In this document: positions 56,121 to 64,000 of the stretch, one piece after another | Layout: each line of letters opens with the position of its first letter | Numbering within the stretch: the first letter of the stretch is position 1 | Assembly: GCA_021795435.1 (NCBI GenBank) | Contig: JAJYPJ010000001.1 | Coordinates: 106,591 to 170,590, forward strand | DNA: 64,000 nucleotides | Source: Pseudomonadota bacterium | GTDB taxonomy: Bacteria; Pseudomonadota; Gammaproteobacteria; Xanthomonadales; Rhodanobacteraceae | Direction: 5' to 3' | Translations under genes and position numbers: made by a program | The notes under the pieces: model-generated | Told to the model about the DNA's origin: nothing | Database searches by the model: none | Seen by the model: only the letters and a program-made list of their open reading frames with translations

Positions 56121-56457
56121 CAATAACGAGCTTCCGCCGATCCCTGCCAAGCGATACTTCACCATTGGCGAGGTCAGCGAACTGTGCGGGGTCAAGCCGC
56201 ACGTGTTGCGCTACTGGGAGCAGGAATTCAGCGGGCTCAATCCGGTCAAGCGTCGCGGCAACCGCCGTTACTACCAGCGCCACGATGTCCTGATGATCCG
56301 GCAGATACGGGCGTTGCTCTACGAGCAGGGATTCACCATCACGGGGGCGCGCCAGCGGCTTGAGGGCGCTCAGGCACGTAGCGAGGCCAGCTATTCGGGC
56401 CAGCTCGCTCGGCAGCTGCGGATCGAGTTGGAGGAACTATTGACCCTGTTGCGTTGA
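56104..56457 (+). CDS. MerR-family transcriptional regulator
   Basis: [53 protein letters not shown]; usual neighbour of ihfA. Confidence 0.93.
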   Translation: MLDPGSNNELPPIPAKRYFTIGEVSELCGVKPHVLRYWEQEFSGLNPVKRRGNRRYYQRHDVLMIRQIRALLYEQGFTITGARQRLEGAQARSEASYSGQLARQLRIELEELLTLLR

Positions 56458-56518
56458 CGACCGCGCGACTTCTTTTTGCGCTGCTTGCACTGCTAGAATT
56501 GCCAATCTGGAATCGAGT

Positions 56519-56595
56519 CGGGGCGTAGCGCAGCCTGGTAGCGCACCACAATGGGGTTGTGGGGGTCGCGAGTTCGAATCTCGCCGCCCCGACCA
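56519..56595 (+). tRNA. tRNA-Pro (GGG anticodon)
   Basis: CGGGGCG TAGCGCAGCCTGGTAGCGCA CCACA ATGGGGT TGTGG GGGTC GCGAGTTCGAATCTCGC CGCCCCG ACCA: full cloverleaf, encoded ACCA, close to known bacterial tRNA-Pro(GGG). Confidence 0.95.
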
Positions 56596-56678
56596 GTCTT
56601 CCAGCCACCCTCGCGGCGCCTCGTGGCGCCGCAGTCGTCTCAGGGGCCGCCCTCTGGGACTCCAGCGAGGTCAACCGG

Positions 56679-57635
56679 ATGTCCAGCGCGCACCGAAGCC
56701 TTTATCCCGAGATCGAGCCCTACGACACGGGGCGGCTGAAGGTGTCAGCGCTGCACACGCTCTATTACGAGCAGTGCGGCAATCCGCGCGGCAAGCCCGT
56801 CGTTTTCCTGCATGGGGGTCCTGGGGGAGGCTGCAATGCGCGGTGTCGGCAGTTTTTCGATCCTGATGCCTATCGCATCATCCTGTTTGACCAGCGGGGC
56901 TGCGGTCGCAGCACCCCGCATGCGGAATTGCGCGAAAACACCACATGGGATCTGGTGGCGGACATCGAGCGGCTCCGGGCACACCTCGGGATCGGCCGGT
57001 GGCAGGTGTTCGGCGGCTCGTGGGGATCGACCCTTGCGGTTGCCTACGCTGAGGCGCATCCCGAACAAGTCACCGAACTGGTGCTTCGCGGCATTTTCCT
57101 CTTGCGGCGATGGGAACTCGAATGGTTCTACCAGCAGGGTTGCGATGCCCTGTTCCCGGATGCCTGGGAGAAGTACATCGAACCGATTCCCAGCGTCGAG
57201 CGCGGGGACCTGATCAGCGCGTACCATCGACGGCTCACGCACGATGACCCTGCCGTGCGGCTTGCTGCAGCCAGAGCCTGGTCGATCTGGGAGGGAAGTA
57301 CCAGCTTTCTTTATCAGGATGCAGCGCACATCGAGTCCAGTGGCGCCGACGAGTTTGCACAGGCCTTCGCCAGGATTGAATGCCATTATTTCGTCCACGG
57401 CGGCTTCATGCGCAGCGACCGGCAGCTACTGGAGGACATCGACCGCATCCGCCAAATTCCGGCCACCATCGTGCAGGGCCGCTATGACGTGGTCTGTCCG
57501 ATGCGCAGCGCGTGGGATCTGCATCGAGCTTGGCCTGAGGCCGACCTTCGAATAGTCACCGACGCCGGTCACTCAGCGTTCGAGCCCGGCAACATCGACG
57601 CGCTCGTTCGGGCAACGGACCGCTACCGCCGCTGA
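56679..57635 (+). CDS. pip: Proline iminopeptidase
   Basis: LYYEQCGNPRGKPVVFLHGGPGGGCNARCRQFFDPDAYRIILFDQRGCGRSTPHA; FGGSWGSTLAVAYAEAHPEQV. Confidence 0.95.
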   Translation: MSSAHRSLYPEIEPYDTGRLKVSALHTLYYEQCGNPRGKPVVFLHGGPGGGCNARCRQFFDPDAYRIILFDQRGCGRSTPHAELRENTTWDLVADIERLRAHLGIGRWQVFGGSWGSTLAVAYAEAHPEQVTELVLRGIFLLRRWELEWFYQQGCDALFPDAWEKYIEPIPSVERGDLISAYHRRLTHDDPAVRLAAARAWSIWEGSTSFLYQDAAHIESSGADEFAQAFARIECHYFVHGGFMRSDRQLLEDIDRIRQIPATIVQGRYDVVCPMRSAWDLHRAWPEADLRIVTDAGHSAFEPGNIDALVRATDRYRR

Positions 57636-57646
57636 TGGCCGCGCGC

Positions 57647-58363
57647 CTACGTTGATTGCCGCGGCAACCCCACCCAGCCGCCATCGGTCAGGATTTCAAG
57701 CGACCGGAATTGGTGCTTGTAGTGCATCTTCGGGTGATTGGCGATCCAGTACCCCAGATAGAGATGCTCAAGTCCGTGCGCCTGGCCATAGGCGATCTGT
57801 TTGAGGATGGCCAGGATGCCTAGTCCGCGGATGCGCTCGTGCGGCTCGTACCATGTATAGACCGCAGACAGACTTGAAGGCGTTGCATCGGTCGCAGCGA
57901 CGGCCAGCAGACGCTCCCCGACGCGCAACTCCAGGAATCGGGTTGAACTCCACGGTGCGGTCAGGAAGTGGCGGAAATCTTCCACCGAGCCATCGTCCAT
58001 GCCGCCGCCGGGGTGCCGCTGCTGCTGGTAACGCTGGTACAACGCCCATCGCTCGGCCGTGAAGCCGGGATCGGCATCCACCAGCGTGATGTCCCCGTTT
58101 CTCGCAAGGCAGCGGCGCTGGCTGCGGTCAGGCGAGAATCGGTCGAGCACGACGCGGCACGGCACGCAATCGCTGCAGCGCGGACAGCGCGGCTTGTAGA
58201 CGTGGTTGCCCGCGCGGCGAAACCCGTGGGTCAGTGCCGCCGCATAGACCGCCTCGATCCCCGTGCAACTTGGATCGATCACGACATTGACCGCCGTGCG
58301 CCCCTTCCAGTAGCCGCATGCCTGCGGCAGGGTCTGGAAGAGGCGGATGCGGTCGCTTTGCAT
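57647..58363 (-). CDS. bpt: Arginyl/leucyl-tRNA--protein transferase (Bpt-like)
   Basis: QACGYWKGRTAVNVVIDP, NHVYKPRCPRCSDCVPCRV, YLGYWIANHPKMHYKHQFRSLEIL. Confidence 0.93.
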   Translation of the reverse strand: MQSDRIRLFQTLPQACGYWKGRTAVNVVIDPSCTGIEAVYAAALTHGFRRAGNHVYKPRCPRCSDCVPCRVVLDRFSPDRSQRRCLARNGDITLVDADPGFTAERWALYQRYQQQRHPGGGMDDGSVEDFRHFLTAPWSSTRFLELRVGERLLAVAATDATPSSLSAVYTWYEPHERIRGLGILAILKQIAYGQAHGLEHLYLGYWIANHPKMHYKHQFRSLEILTDGGWVGLPRQST

Positions 58364-59562
58364 CAGGTGCCAAGAAGACCCAGATCACGTCCGACGCGCG
58401 TGAACGCATCGATCGCGCGGTCAAGGTGCTCCCGCGTGTGGGCGGCACTCATCTGCGTGCGAATGCGTGCCTTGCCCTGCGGCACGACCGGGTAGAAGAA
58501 TCCGGTCACGTAGATCCCTTCATCGAGCAGGTTCGCCGCCATCCGTTGCGCGCGATGCGCCTCATGCACCATCACCGGGACAATCGGGTGGGTGCCGGGC
58601 CTGATCTCGAATCCGGCGCGTGTCATCTGTGCCCGGAAATAGCGCGTGTTCTCGTCAAGGCGCTCGCGCAGGGAATCCGCGCTTTCCAGCATGTCGAAGA
58701 CCTTGATGGCGGCCGCGACCACATGGGGCGGTAGGGAATTGGAGAAAAGGTAGGGCCGGGAACGCTGGCGCAACAACTCGATTGCCTCGCCATGGCCGGT
58801 GGTGAACCCGCCTAACGCTCCACCCAGGGCCTTGCCCAGAGTGCCCGTGAACAGGTCGATCTGGTCCATCACGCCATGCACTTCGGCTGAGCCCCGGCCG
58901 CTGGGCCCAAGGAATCCGGTGCAGTGGCATTCGTCGATGTGCACCATGGCGCCATACGCTCGCGCCAGCGCCGAGATGCGATCCAGGGGCGCGACGATGC
59001 CATCCATGGAAAACGCCCCATCGCTGGTAATCAGCTTGGTGCGCGCGCCAGCCGCATCCGCCGCCTGAAGCTGGCCTTCGAGGTCGGCCATGTCGCAGTT
59101 GGCGTATCGATAGCGCTTGGCCTTGCACAAGCGGATGCCATCGATGATCGATGCATGGTTGAGGGCATCGGAAATGACGGCGTCTTCTTCGCCTAGCAGC
59201 GGCTCGTAGAGTCCGCCATTGGCATCGAAGCAGGCGGCATACAGAATGGTGTCGTCGGTCCCGAAAAATCGGGCAATGCGTGCTTCCAGTTGCTTGTGCA
59301 GGTCCTGGGTGCCGCAGATGAAACGGACGCTCGCCATGCCGAACCCATGGCTGTCGAGTGCCTGCTTGGCGGCCGCGATGACCTCGGGATGGTCGGCCAG
59401 TCCCAGGTAATTGTTGGCGCAGAAGTTCAGCACCCTTCGGCCATCGGCCAAGGTGATCTCGGCCGCCTGCGGCGACGTGATGACGCGTTCACGCTTGAGC
59501 AGGCCTTGCTGTTCGATCGCGACGAGTTCGTCGGCGAAACGGGACTTGGCGGCATAGGTCAT
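58363..59562 (-). CDS. kbl: Glycine C-acetyltransferase (2-amino-3-ketobutyrate CoA ligase)
   Basis: [59 protein letters not shown]. Confidence 0.97.
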   Translation of the reverse strand: MTYAAKSRFADELVAIEQQGLLKRERVITSPQAAEITLADGRRVLNFCANNYLGLADHPEVIAAAKQALDSHGFGMASVRFICGTQDLHKQLEARIARFFGTDDTILYAACFDANGGLYEPLLGEEDAVISDALNHASIIDGIRLCKAKRYRYANCDMADLEGQLQAADAAGARTKLITSDGAFSMDGIVAPLDRISALARAYGAMVHIDECHCTGFLGPSGRGSAEVHGVMDQIDLFTGTLGKALGGALGGFTTGHGEAIELLRQRSRPYLFSNSLPPHVVAAAIKVFDMLESADSLRERLDENTRYFRAQMTRAGFEIRPGTHPIVPVMVHEAHRAQRMAANLLDEGIYVTGFFYPVVPQGKARIRTQMSAAHTREHLDRAIDAFTRVGRDLGLLGT

Positions 59563-59570
59563 GGCAAGCC

Positions 59571-60605
59571 TCAGGTCCAGGAACAGACCACTTTTCCGCA
59601 GTTGCCGGATTCCATCAAATCAAAGCCACGCTGGAATTCATCGATGGCCACCTGATGGGTCAAGACCTTCTGCAACGGGAAGCCAGTCAGCAGCATTTGC
59701 GTCATCTTGTACCAGGTTTCGTACATGCGCCGGCCGTAGATCCCCTGCACCGTGAGGCCCTTGAAGATGATGCGGTCCCAGTCAACGCCAGCGCCTTTGG
59801 GAAGTATGCCGAGCAGCGCGACCTTGCCACCGTGATACATCACTTCCAGCATGTCGTTGAAGGCACGGGCATTGCCGCTCATCTCGAGGCCGACGTCGAA
59901 GCCCTCCATGTGGAGGTCTTTGACCACGTCGCGCAACGACTGATTGGTGACGTTGACCACGCGGGTGGCGCCCATGTCCGCGGCCAGCTTGAGGCGGTAA
60001 TCGTTCACGTCCGTCACGACGACATTGCGGGCTCCGACATGTTTGGCGATGCCGGCTGCGATGATGCCGATGGGACCCGCCCCCGTGATCAGCACGTCCT
60101 CGCCCACCAGATCGAATTCAAGGGCGCAGTGGGCGGCGTTGCCATAGGGATCGAAGAACGCCGCGAGTTCGGAAGGGATCTGGTCCGGAATGGGCCAAAG
60201 ATTGGTGGCCGGCATCGAGACGTATTCGGCAAATGCCCCGTTGCGATTCACGCCTATGCCAACCGTGTTGGGGCATAGATGCTGGCGACCAGCGCGGCAA
60301 TTCCGGCACATGCCGCAGACGATGTGTCCCTCCGCGCTGACGCGCTGCCCCGGGGCATAGCCCTTGACGCCGGGTCCCGTTTCGACGATGCGACCGACGA
60401 ATTCATGGCCGATCACCAGTCCAGGCTGAATGGTGCGCTGGGACCACTCGTCCCACAGATAGATGTGCAGATCGGTGCCGCAGATCGCCGTCTTCTCGAG
60501 CTTGATGAGGACCTCGTTGGGCCCGACGACCGGGATGGGCACCTCTTCCATCCAGATTCCCTTCTTGGCCTCGCGCTTGACCAGCGCGCGCATGGTCTGC
60601 GGCAT
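59571..60605 (-). CDS. tdh: L-threonine 3-dehydrogenase
   Basis: [55 protein letters not shown]. Confidence 0.97.
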   Translation of the reverse strand: MPQTMRALVKREAKKGIWMEEVPIPVVGPNEVLIKLEKTAICGTDLHIYLWDEWSQRTIQPGLVIGHEFVGRIVETGPGVKGYAPGQRVSAEGHIVCGMCRNCRAGRQHLCPNTVGIGVNRNGAFAEYVSMPATNLWPIPDQIPSELAAFFDPYGNAAHCALEFDLVGEDVLITGAGPIGIIAAGIAKHVGARNVVVTDVNDYRLKLAADMGATRVVNVTNQSLRDVVKDLHMEGFDVGLEMSGNARAFNDMLEVMYHGGKVALLGILPKGAGVDWDRIIFKGLTVQGIYGRRMYETWYKMTQMLLTGFPLQKVLTHQVAIDEFQRGFDLMESGNCGKVVCSWT

Positions 60606-60631
60606 GGTGAACTCCCAGGGGCGAAAGCGGA

Positions 60632-60653
60632 ATTATAGGTCCACGGAATGGAC
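60632..60653 (-). promoter_or_regulatory. Putative tdh promoter -10 (TATAAT) with adjacent palindrome
   Basis: Minus-strand TATAAT (60637-60632) immediately preceded by GTCCA-N5-TGGAC (60653-60639). Confidence 0.4.
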
Positions 60654-60738
60654 AGGCGCCGCTTCGCCATGGTGCGACGCAAGGAGACCGGGCCATGGCC
60701 TGGCGTATGCTGCCCCAGTCTTCAAACGGGGACCCGCG

Positions 60739-61542
60739 ATGCGATCCTGGCTGCTTGGTCTGGTGTTGCTGCTTTCGGGGAGCGTCCATGCCGCAATGGT
60801 CGCCCGTCCCGTCGATTGGAGCGTTGCTGGCAAACGCTTTCAGGGGTACCTCATTTACGACAGCGCCATCAAGACGCTGCGCCCCGGCCTGCTGATGGTG
60901 CCGAATTGGTATGGCGTGAATGCGGATGCGATCGCCAAGGCCAAGAAGATTGCCGGGGATCGTTACGTCATCTTCCTGACCGACTTGTACGGGCTGGGTG
61001 TGCGACCGGCCGACACGTCGGAAGCCGAGGCCGCCGTCAAACCCCTTTATGCGGACCGTGTGCTGATGCGCCAGCGCATGGTGAAGGCGCTGGCCGAGAT
61101 GCGCCTTCAGGAGCGGAATGCGCCCATCGACCCGGCACGGATCGCCGCCATCGGATTTTGCTTCGGTGGCTCGGCGGTGCTTGATCTGGCTCGGGCAGGT
61201 GCCAACATTGCAGCGGTGGTGACATTTCACGGCATTCTTTCCACGGATGATCCGGCGCTTGCGCGTAACATCCGCGCCGATGTGCTCGTCCTCACCGGTG
61301 ACGACGACCAAGCGGTGCCGCCAGCGGCACGCGCGGCGTTCGAGCAGGAGATGCGCGGCGGCCACGTGCGTCGATGGGCCGTGGTCGATTTTGGTGGTGC
61401 AGTGCATTGCTTCACCGAGGAAGCACAGAAGCCGGCACCCAATTGCGTCTACGATCCACCCGTTGCCCGCCGCGCATACCAGTTCATGCGCATTTGGCTC
61501 GACGACGCGTTTGCACATCAGGATGCCCGGTCGTCCCGGTGA
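60739..61542 (+). CDS. Dienelactone hydrolase family protein, secreted
   Basis: MRSWLLGLVLLLSGSVHAA signal; LLMVPNWYGVNADAIAKAKKIAG; IGFCFGGSAVLDLARAG. Confidence 0.88.
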   Translation: MRSWLLGLVLLLSGSVHAAMVARPVDWSVAGKRFQGYLIYDSAIKTLRPGLLMVPNWYGVNADAIAKAKKIAGDRYVIFLTDLYGLGVRPADTSEAEAAVKPLYADRVLMRQRMVKALAEMRLQERNAPIDPARIAAIGFCFGGSAVLDLARAGANIAAVVTFHGILSTDDPALARNIRADVLVLTGDDDQAVPPAARAAFEQEMRGGHVRRWAVVDFGGAVHCFTEEAQKPAPNCVYDPPVARRAYQFMRIWLDDAFAHQDARSSR

Positions 61543-61557
61543 TCCCGTTGGATGAGT

Positions 61558-62640
61558 CTAGGACGTCGACAAGACCGAGCGAACCGCCGCCTCGCTCACA
61601 CCATCCGCCATGAACGCGCGGCCGATGCCTTGCCACAGGATGAGTCGAAGTCGGCCCTCGCGGTTCTTTTTGTCCAGGCGCATCGCGCCGAGCAGCGCAT
61701 CCACGTCCAGAGGTGTCGGCGGCTCGACGGGGAGGCCGAGTGAACCGAGAAGGGAGGCCAAGCGATGCGCCTCGGCCGCATCGGCATGGCCAAGCCGGGC
61801 AGACAAGCGGGCTGCCAGGACCATGCCGATCGCTACCGCTTCCCCGTGGAGCAACAGGTTGTAGCCGGTAACGGTCTCCATCGCGTGCGCGAAGGTGTGG
61901 CCGAAATTCAGTAGCGCCCGCTCGCCGTGCTCGGTCTCGTCCCTTGCCACGACGCCGGCCTTGTACGCACAGGCATGGGCGATCGCGTGCGCCAGGCTTG
62001 CATCGTCGCGCTCCACGAGCGCAGCCGCGCTTTGTTCAAGCCAGCGGAAGAAGGCCGCGTCGCCAAGCGCACCAATCTTCACCACCTCGGCGAGGCCTGC
62101 GCGATATTCGCGAGGTGGCAGGGTGTCCAGCGTAGCGAGGTCACTGAGGACCAGGCTGGGCTGGTGGAAGGCGCCAATCAAATTCTTCCCTGCCGGATGG
62201 TCGATACCGGTCTTTCCACCCACCGAGGAGTCCACCATCGCCAACAGCGTGGTCGGTAGCTGCACGAAATCGATGCCGCGCATCCAGCATGCGGCAGCGA
62301 ATCCGGCCATGTCTCCGACAACGCCGCCGCCAAGCGCAAGGATGCACGCATCGCGGGTTGCTCCAAGCTTGGCCAGGGCATCCCAGATCTTCGCAACCTC
62401 GGACAGGTTCTTGTGCTGTTCGCCGTCAGGCAGGGTCACCACGTCCCATTGCAGACCATCCAGGCCCGAATCCAGTAATGGACGGTAGATCGGCGCGACC
62501 GTCATGTTGCTGACGATGAGGAGGTGCCTTCCGCGAAGCGCTTTGCGCCAGTGCATTGGATCGTGCAACACGCCACGCCCGATCCGGATCGGGTAGCGCC
62601 GCGAGCCCAGCTCGACCGCCAATTCGCGGATGACGGTCAT
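61558..62640 (-). CDS. aroB: 3-dehydroquinate synthase
   Basis: LPDGEQHKNLSEVAKIWDAL; GGGVVGDMAGFAAACWMRGIDFVQLPTTLLAMVDSSVGGKTGIDHPAGKNLIGAFHQP. Confidence 0.97.
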   Translation of the reverse strand: MTVIRELAVELGSRRYPIRIGRGVLHDPMHWRKALRGRHLLIVSNMTVAPIYRPLLDSGLDGLQWDVVTLPDGEQHKNLSEVAKIWDALAKLGATRDACILALGGGVVGDMAGFAAACWMRGIDFVQLPTTLLAMVDSSVGGKTGIDHPAGKNLIGAFHQPSLVLSDLATLDTLPPREYRAGLAEVVKIGALGDAAFFRWLEQSAAALVERDDASLAHAIAHACAYKAGVVARDETEHGERALLNFGHTFAHAMETVTGYNLLLHGEAVAIGMVLAARLSARLGHADAAEAHRLASLLGSLGLPVEPPTPLDVDALLGAMRLDKKNREGRLRLILWQGIGRAFMADGVSEAAVRSVLSTS

Positions 62641-63191
62641 GGTGCGATCTCCCGCAGTGCCGAACGCTGCCAGCGCTCCGCCAGCAGCGATAGTGCACGG
62701 CGGCCAAGGGCCTCGATCGGCATCTCCGTTTCTTGCTCGAGGGCCAGGTCCGCACATCCTGCGTACAGGGACTCGCGCTCGTCATCGAGCTGCTGCATGC
62801 GCGATCGCAGGTCGTGACCGCTCAGCAAGGGGCGGCTGCGGTCGCCCTCCAGGCGGCTGGCTCGCAATTCGACGCTTGCCACCAGCCAGAGTACATAGCC
62901 GTTCTGCGCGAGTCGCGTTCTATTTTCGGGGCGAGTGACGATGCCCCCCCCGCCCACAAGCAGCACGCCACCGTGCGTGCAGTGCTCGGCAAGCGCCGCA
63001 GCTTCCCGGACTCGGAACCCGACCTCGCCCTCGCGTGAGAAGATCTCGGAAATGGGCATGCCGGCTTGCGCGGCGACGATTCGGTCCAAATCCAGCAGTG
63101 CGAGGCCCAGCCGTGGCGCAAGCCAGGCGCCAAGCGTCGTTTTGCCCGCGCCGGTAGGGCCGATGAGGAACAGATTGGGTGATGGGTTCAT
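62637..63191 (-). CDS. aroK: Shikimate kinase
   Basis: MNPSPNLFLIGPTGAGKTTLGAWLAPRLGLALLDLDRIV; GGGGIVTRPENR; ATGA overlap with aroB. Confidence 0.95.
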   Translation of the reverse strand: MNPSPNLFLIGPTGAGKTTLGAWLAPRLGLALLDLDRIVAAQAGMPISEIFSREGEVGFRVREAAALAEHCTHGGVLLVGGGGIVTRPENRTRLAQNGYVLWLVASVELRASRLEGDRSRPLLSGHDLRSRMQQLDDERESLYAGCADLALEQETEMPIEALGRRALSLLAERWQRSALREIAP

Positions 63192-63227
63192 GAGTGTGAT
63201 TAGACAGCATGCGCCACGGGGGGCCAA

Positions 63228-64000
63228 ATGCCGATGGCTCCCGTGCTGATTGCAGGATGTGGCGACGTGGGCGCACGCCTGGCATTGGCGATGGGCGCCC
63301 GCGGGGTGCCCTCGCTTTGCCTTCGACGCAATCCCTCGGCCCTGCCGCCCGGCTTGACGGCATTGGCGGCCGATCTCGCCGATGCGCAGAGCCTGCGTGC
63401 GGTGCCTCGGGGCATTCGCCAGCTGGTATTCACCGCCTCACCCGATGCATTTGGCGTCGCCGAGTACCGGCGCGTCTACATCGATGGCCTGGCACGGATT
63501 TGTTCCGTGCTGGATCGCGATCGTGTCGAACGCATCATTCTCGTGAGCTCGAGCGCCGTCTTTGGCGAGCATGCAGGCGGCTGGGTGGACGAAGAGACCG
63601 TTCCCGAGCCGATCGGGTTCAATGGCCGAATACTGCTGGAGGCTGAACACTGGTTGCACCAGCAATGGCCGGGTCGAGTCGTCGTGTTGCGACTGGCTGG
63701 ACTGTATGGCCCGAGGCGCACACGGTTGCTGGACGCGCTGCGGTCCGGGACGGCGCGCGCATCAAGGTCCTCGCCATTCTATGTCAACCGGATCCACGTC
63801 GATGATGCGGCGTCGGCGATCGCGCACCTCTTGCAGTTGCGGGCGCCGCTGCCTTGCTACCTTGGTGTGGATGACGTCCCGCTGCCGCAAGACGTGTTGT
63901 ATGAATACCTTGCACGGCAGTTGGGCGCGTCACCGCCGGAGAGTGGTCCACCACCCCAAGGCATAGGCAACAAGCGCCTGCGGAACCTTCGCCTGCAGAT
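63228..64000 (+). CDS. NAD-dependent epimerase/SDR family protein, truncated by the window edge
   Basis: ATG at 63228, open to window end: MPMAPVLIAGCGDVGARLALAMGARGVPSLCLRR...LVFTASPD...IILVSSSAVFGEHAGGWVDEETVPEP. Confidence 0.8.
   Translation, partial: MPMAPVLIAGCGDVGARLALAMGARGVPSLCLRRNPSALPPGLTALAADLADAQSLRAVPRGIRQLVFTASPDAFGVAEYRRVYIDGLARICSVLDRDRVERIILVSSSAVFGEHAGGWVDEETVPEPIGFNGRILLEAEHWLHQQWPGRVVVLRLAGLYGPRRTRLLDALRSGTARASRSSPFYVNRIHVDDAASAIAHLLQLRAPLPCYLGVDDVPLPQDVLYEYLARQLGASPPESGPPPQGIGNKRLRNLRLQ

Noticed and set aside
56519-56678. tRNA-Pro as a genomic island integration site
   Set aside because: The downstream gene is pip, followed by housekeeping genes; no integrase or duplicated tRNA 3' end seen.

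Overview
This window is a high-GC chromosome segment, almost entirely coding and mostly housekeeping. Gene content and order suggest a Xanthomonadales-like gammaproteobacterium; this is inferred from synteny, not from a database search. Core blocks are: parC, uvrB and rlmKL; the minus-strand cluster pyrH-frr-uppS-cdsA-dxr-rseP-bamA-lpxD-fabZ-lpxA-lpxB-rnhB; rpsB-tsf; map/glnD/dapD; hemE; glmS; thrS-infC-rpmI-rplT-pheS-pheT-ihfA-MerR-tRNA-Pro; tdh-kbl-bpt; and aroK-aroB. Two places depart from this. (1) A ten-gene Calvin-cycle operon with a divergent cbbR (cbbR | cbbL-S-X-F-P-T-Z-A-redoxin-cbbY, about 22.7-34.0 kb) sits between tsf and pyrH and splits the usually contiguous rpsB-tsf-pyrH-frr cluster. 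(2) A small accessory region between hemE and glmS (about 42.3-45.8 kb) carries a class A beta-lactamase, a DUF2238-type membrane protein, a GFA-family protein, a G11 tract and a transposase C-terminal scar. It is bounded by a motif 25 nt past the glmS stop that resembles a Tn7-family transposon end, i.e. at the attTn7 position. Several structured leaders also look worth checking: rpsB, rpmI, a terminator/antiterminator before pheS, and a probable AUC start for infC. I saw no CRISPR array, prophage, toxin-antitoxin or defense locus. No wholly novel multigene system is evident. The strongest leads are the cbb island placement, the operon-embedded redoxin, and the Tn7-like end.
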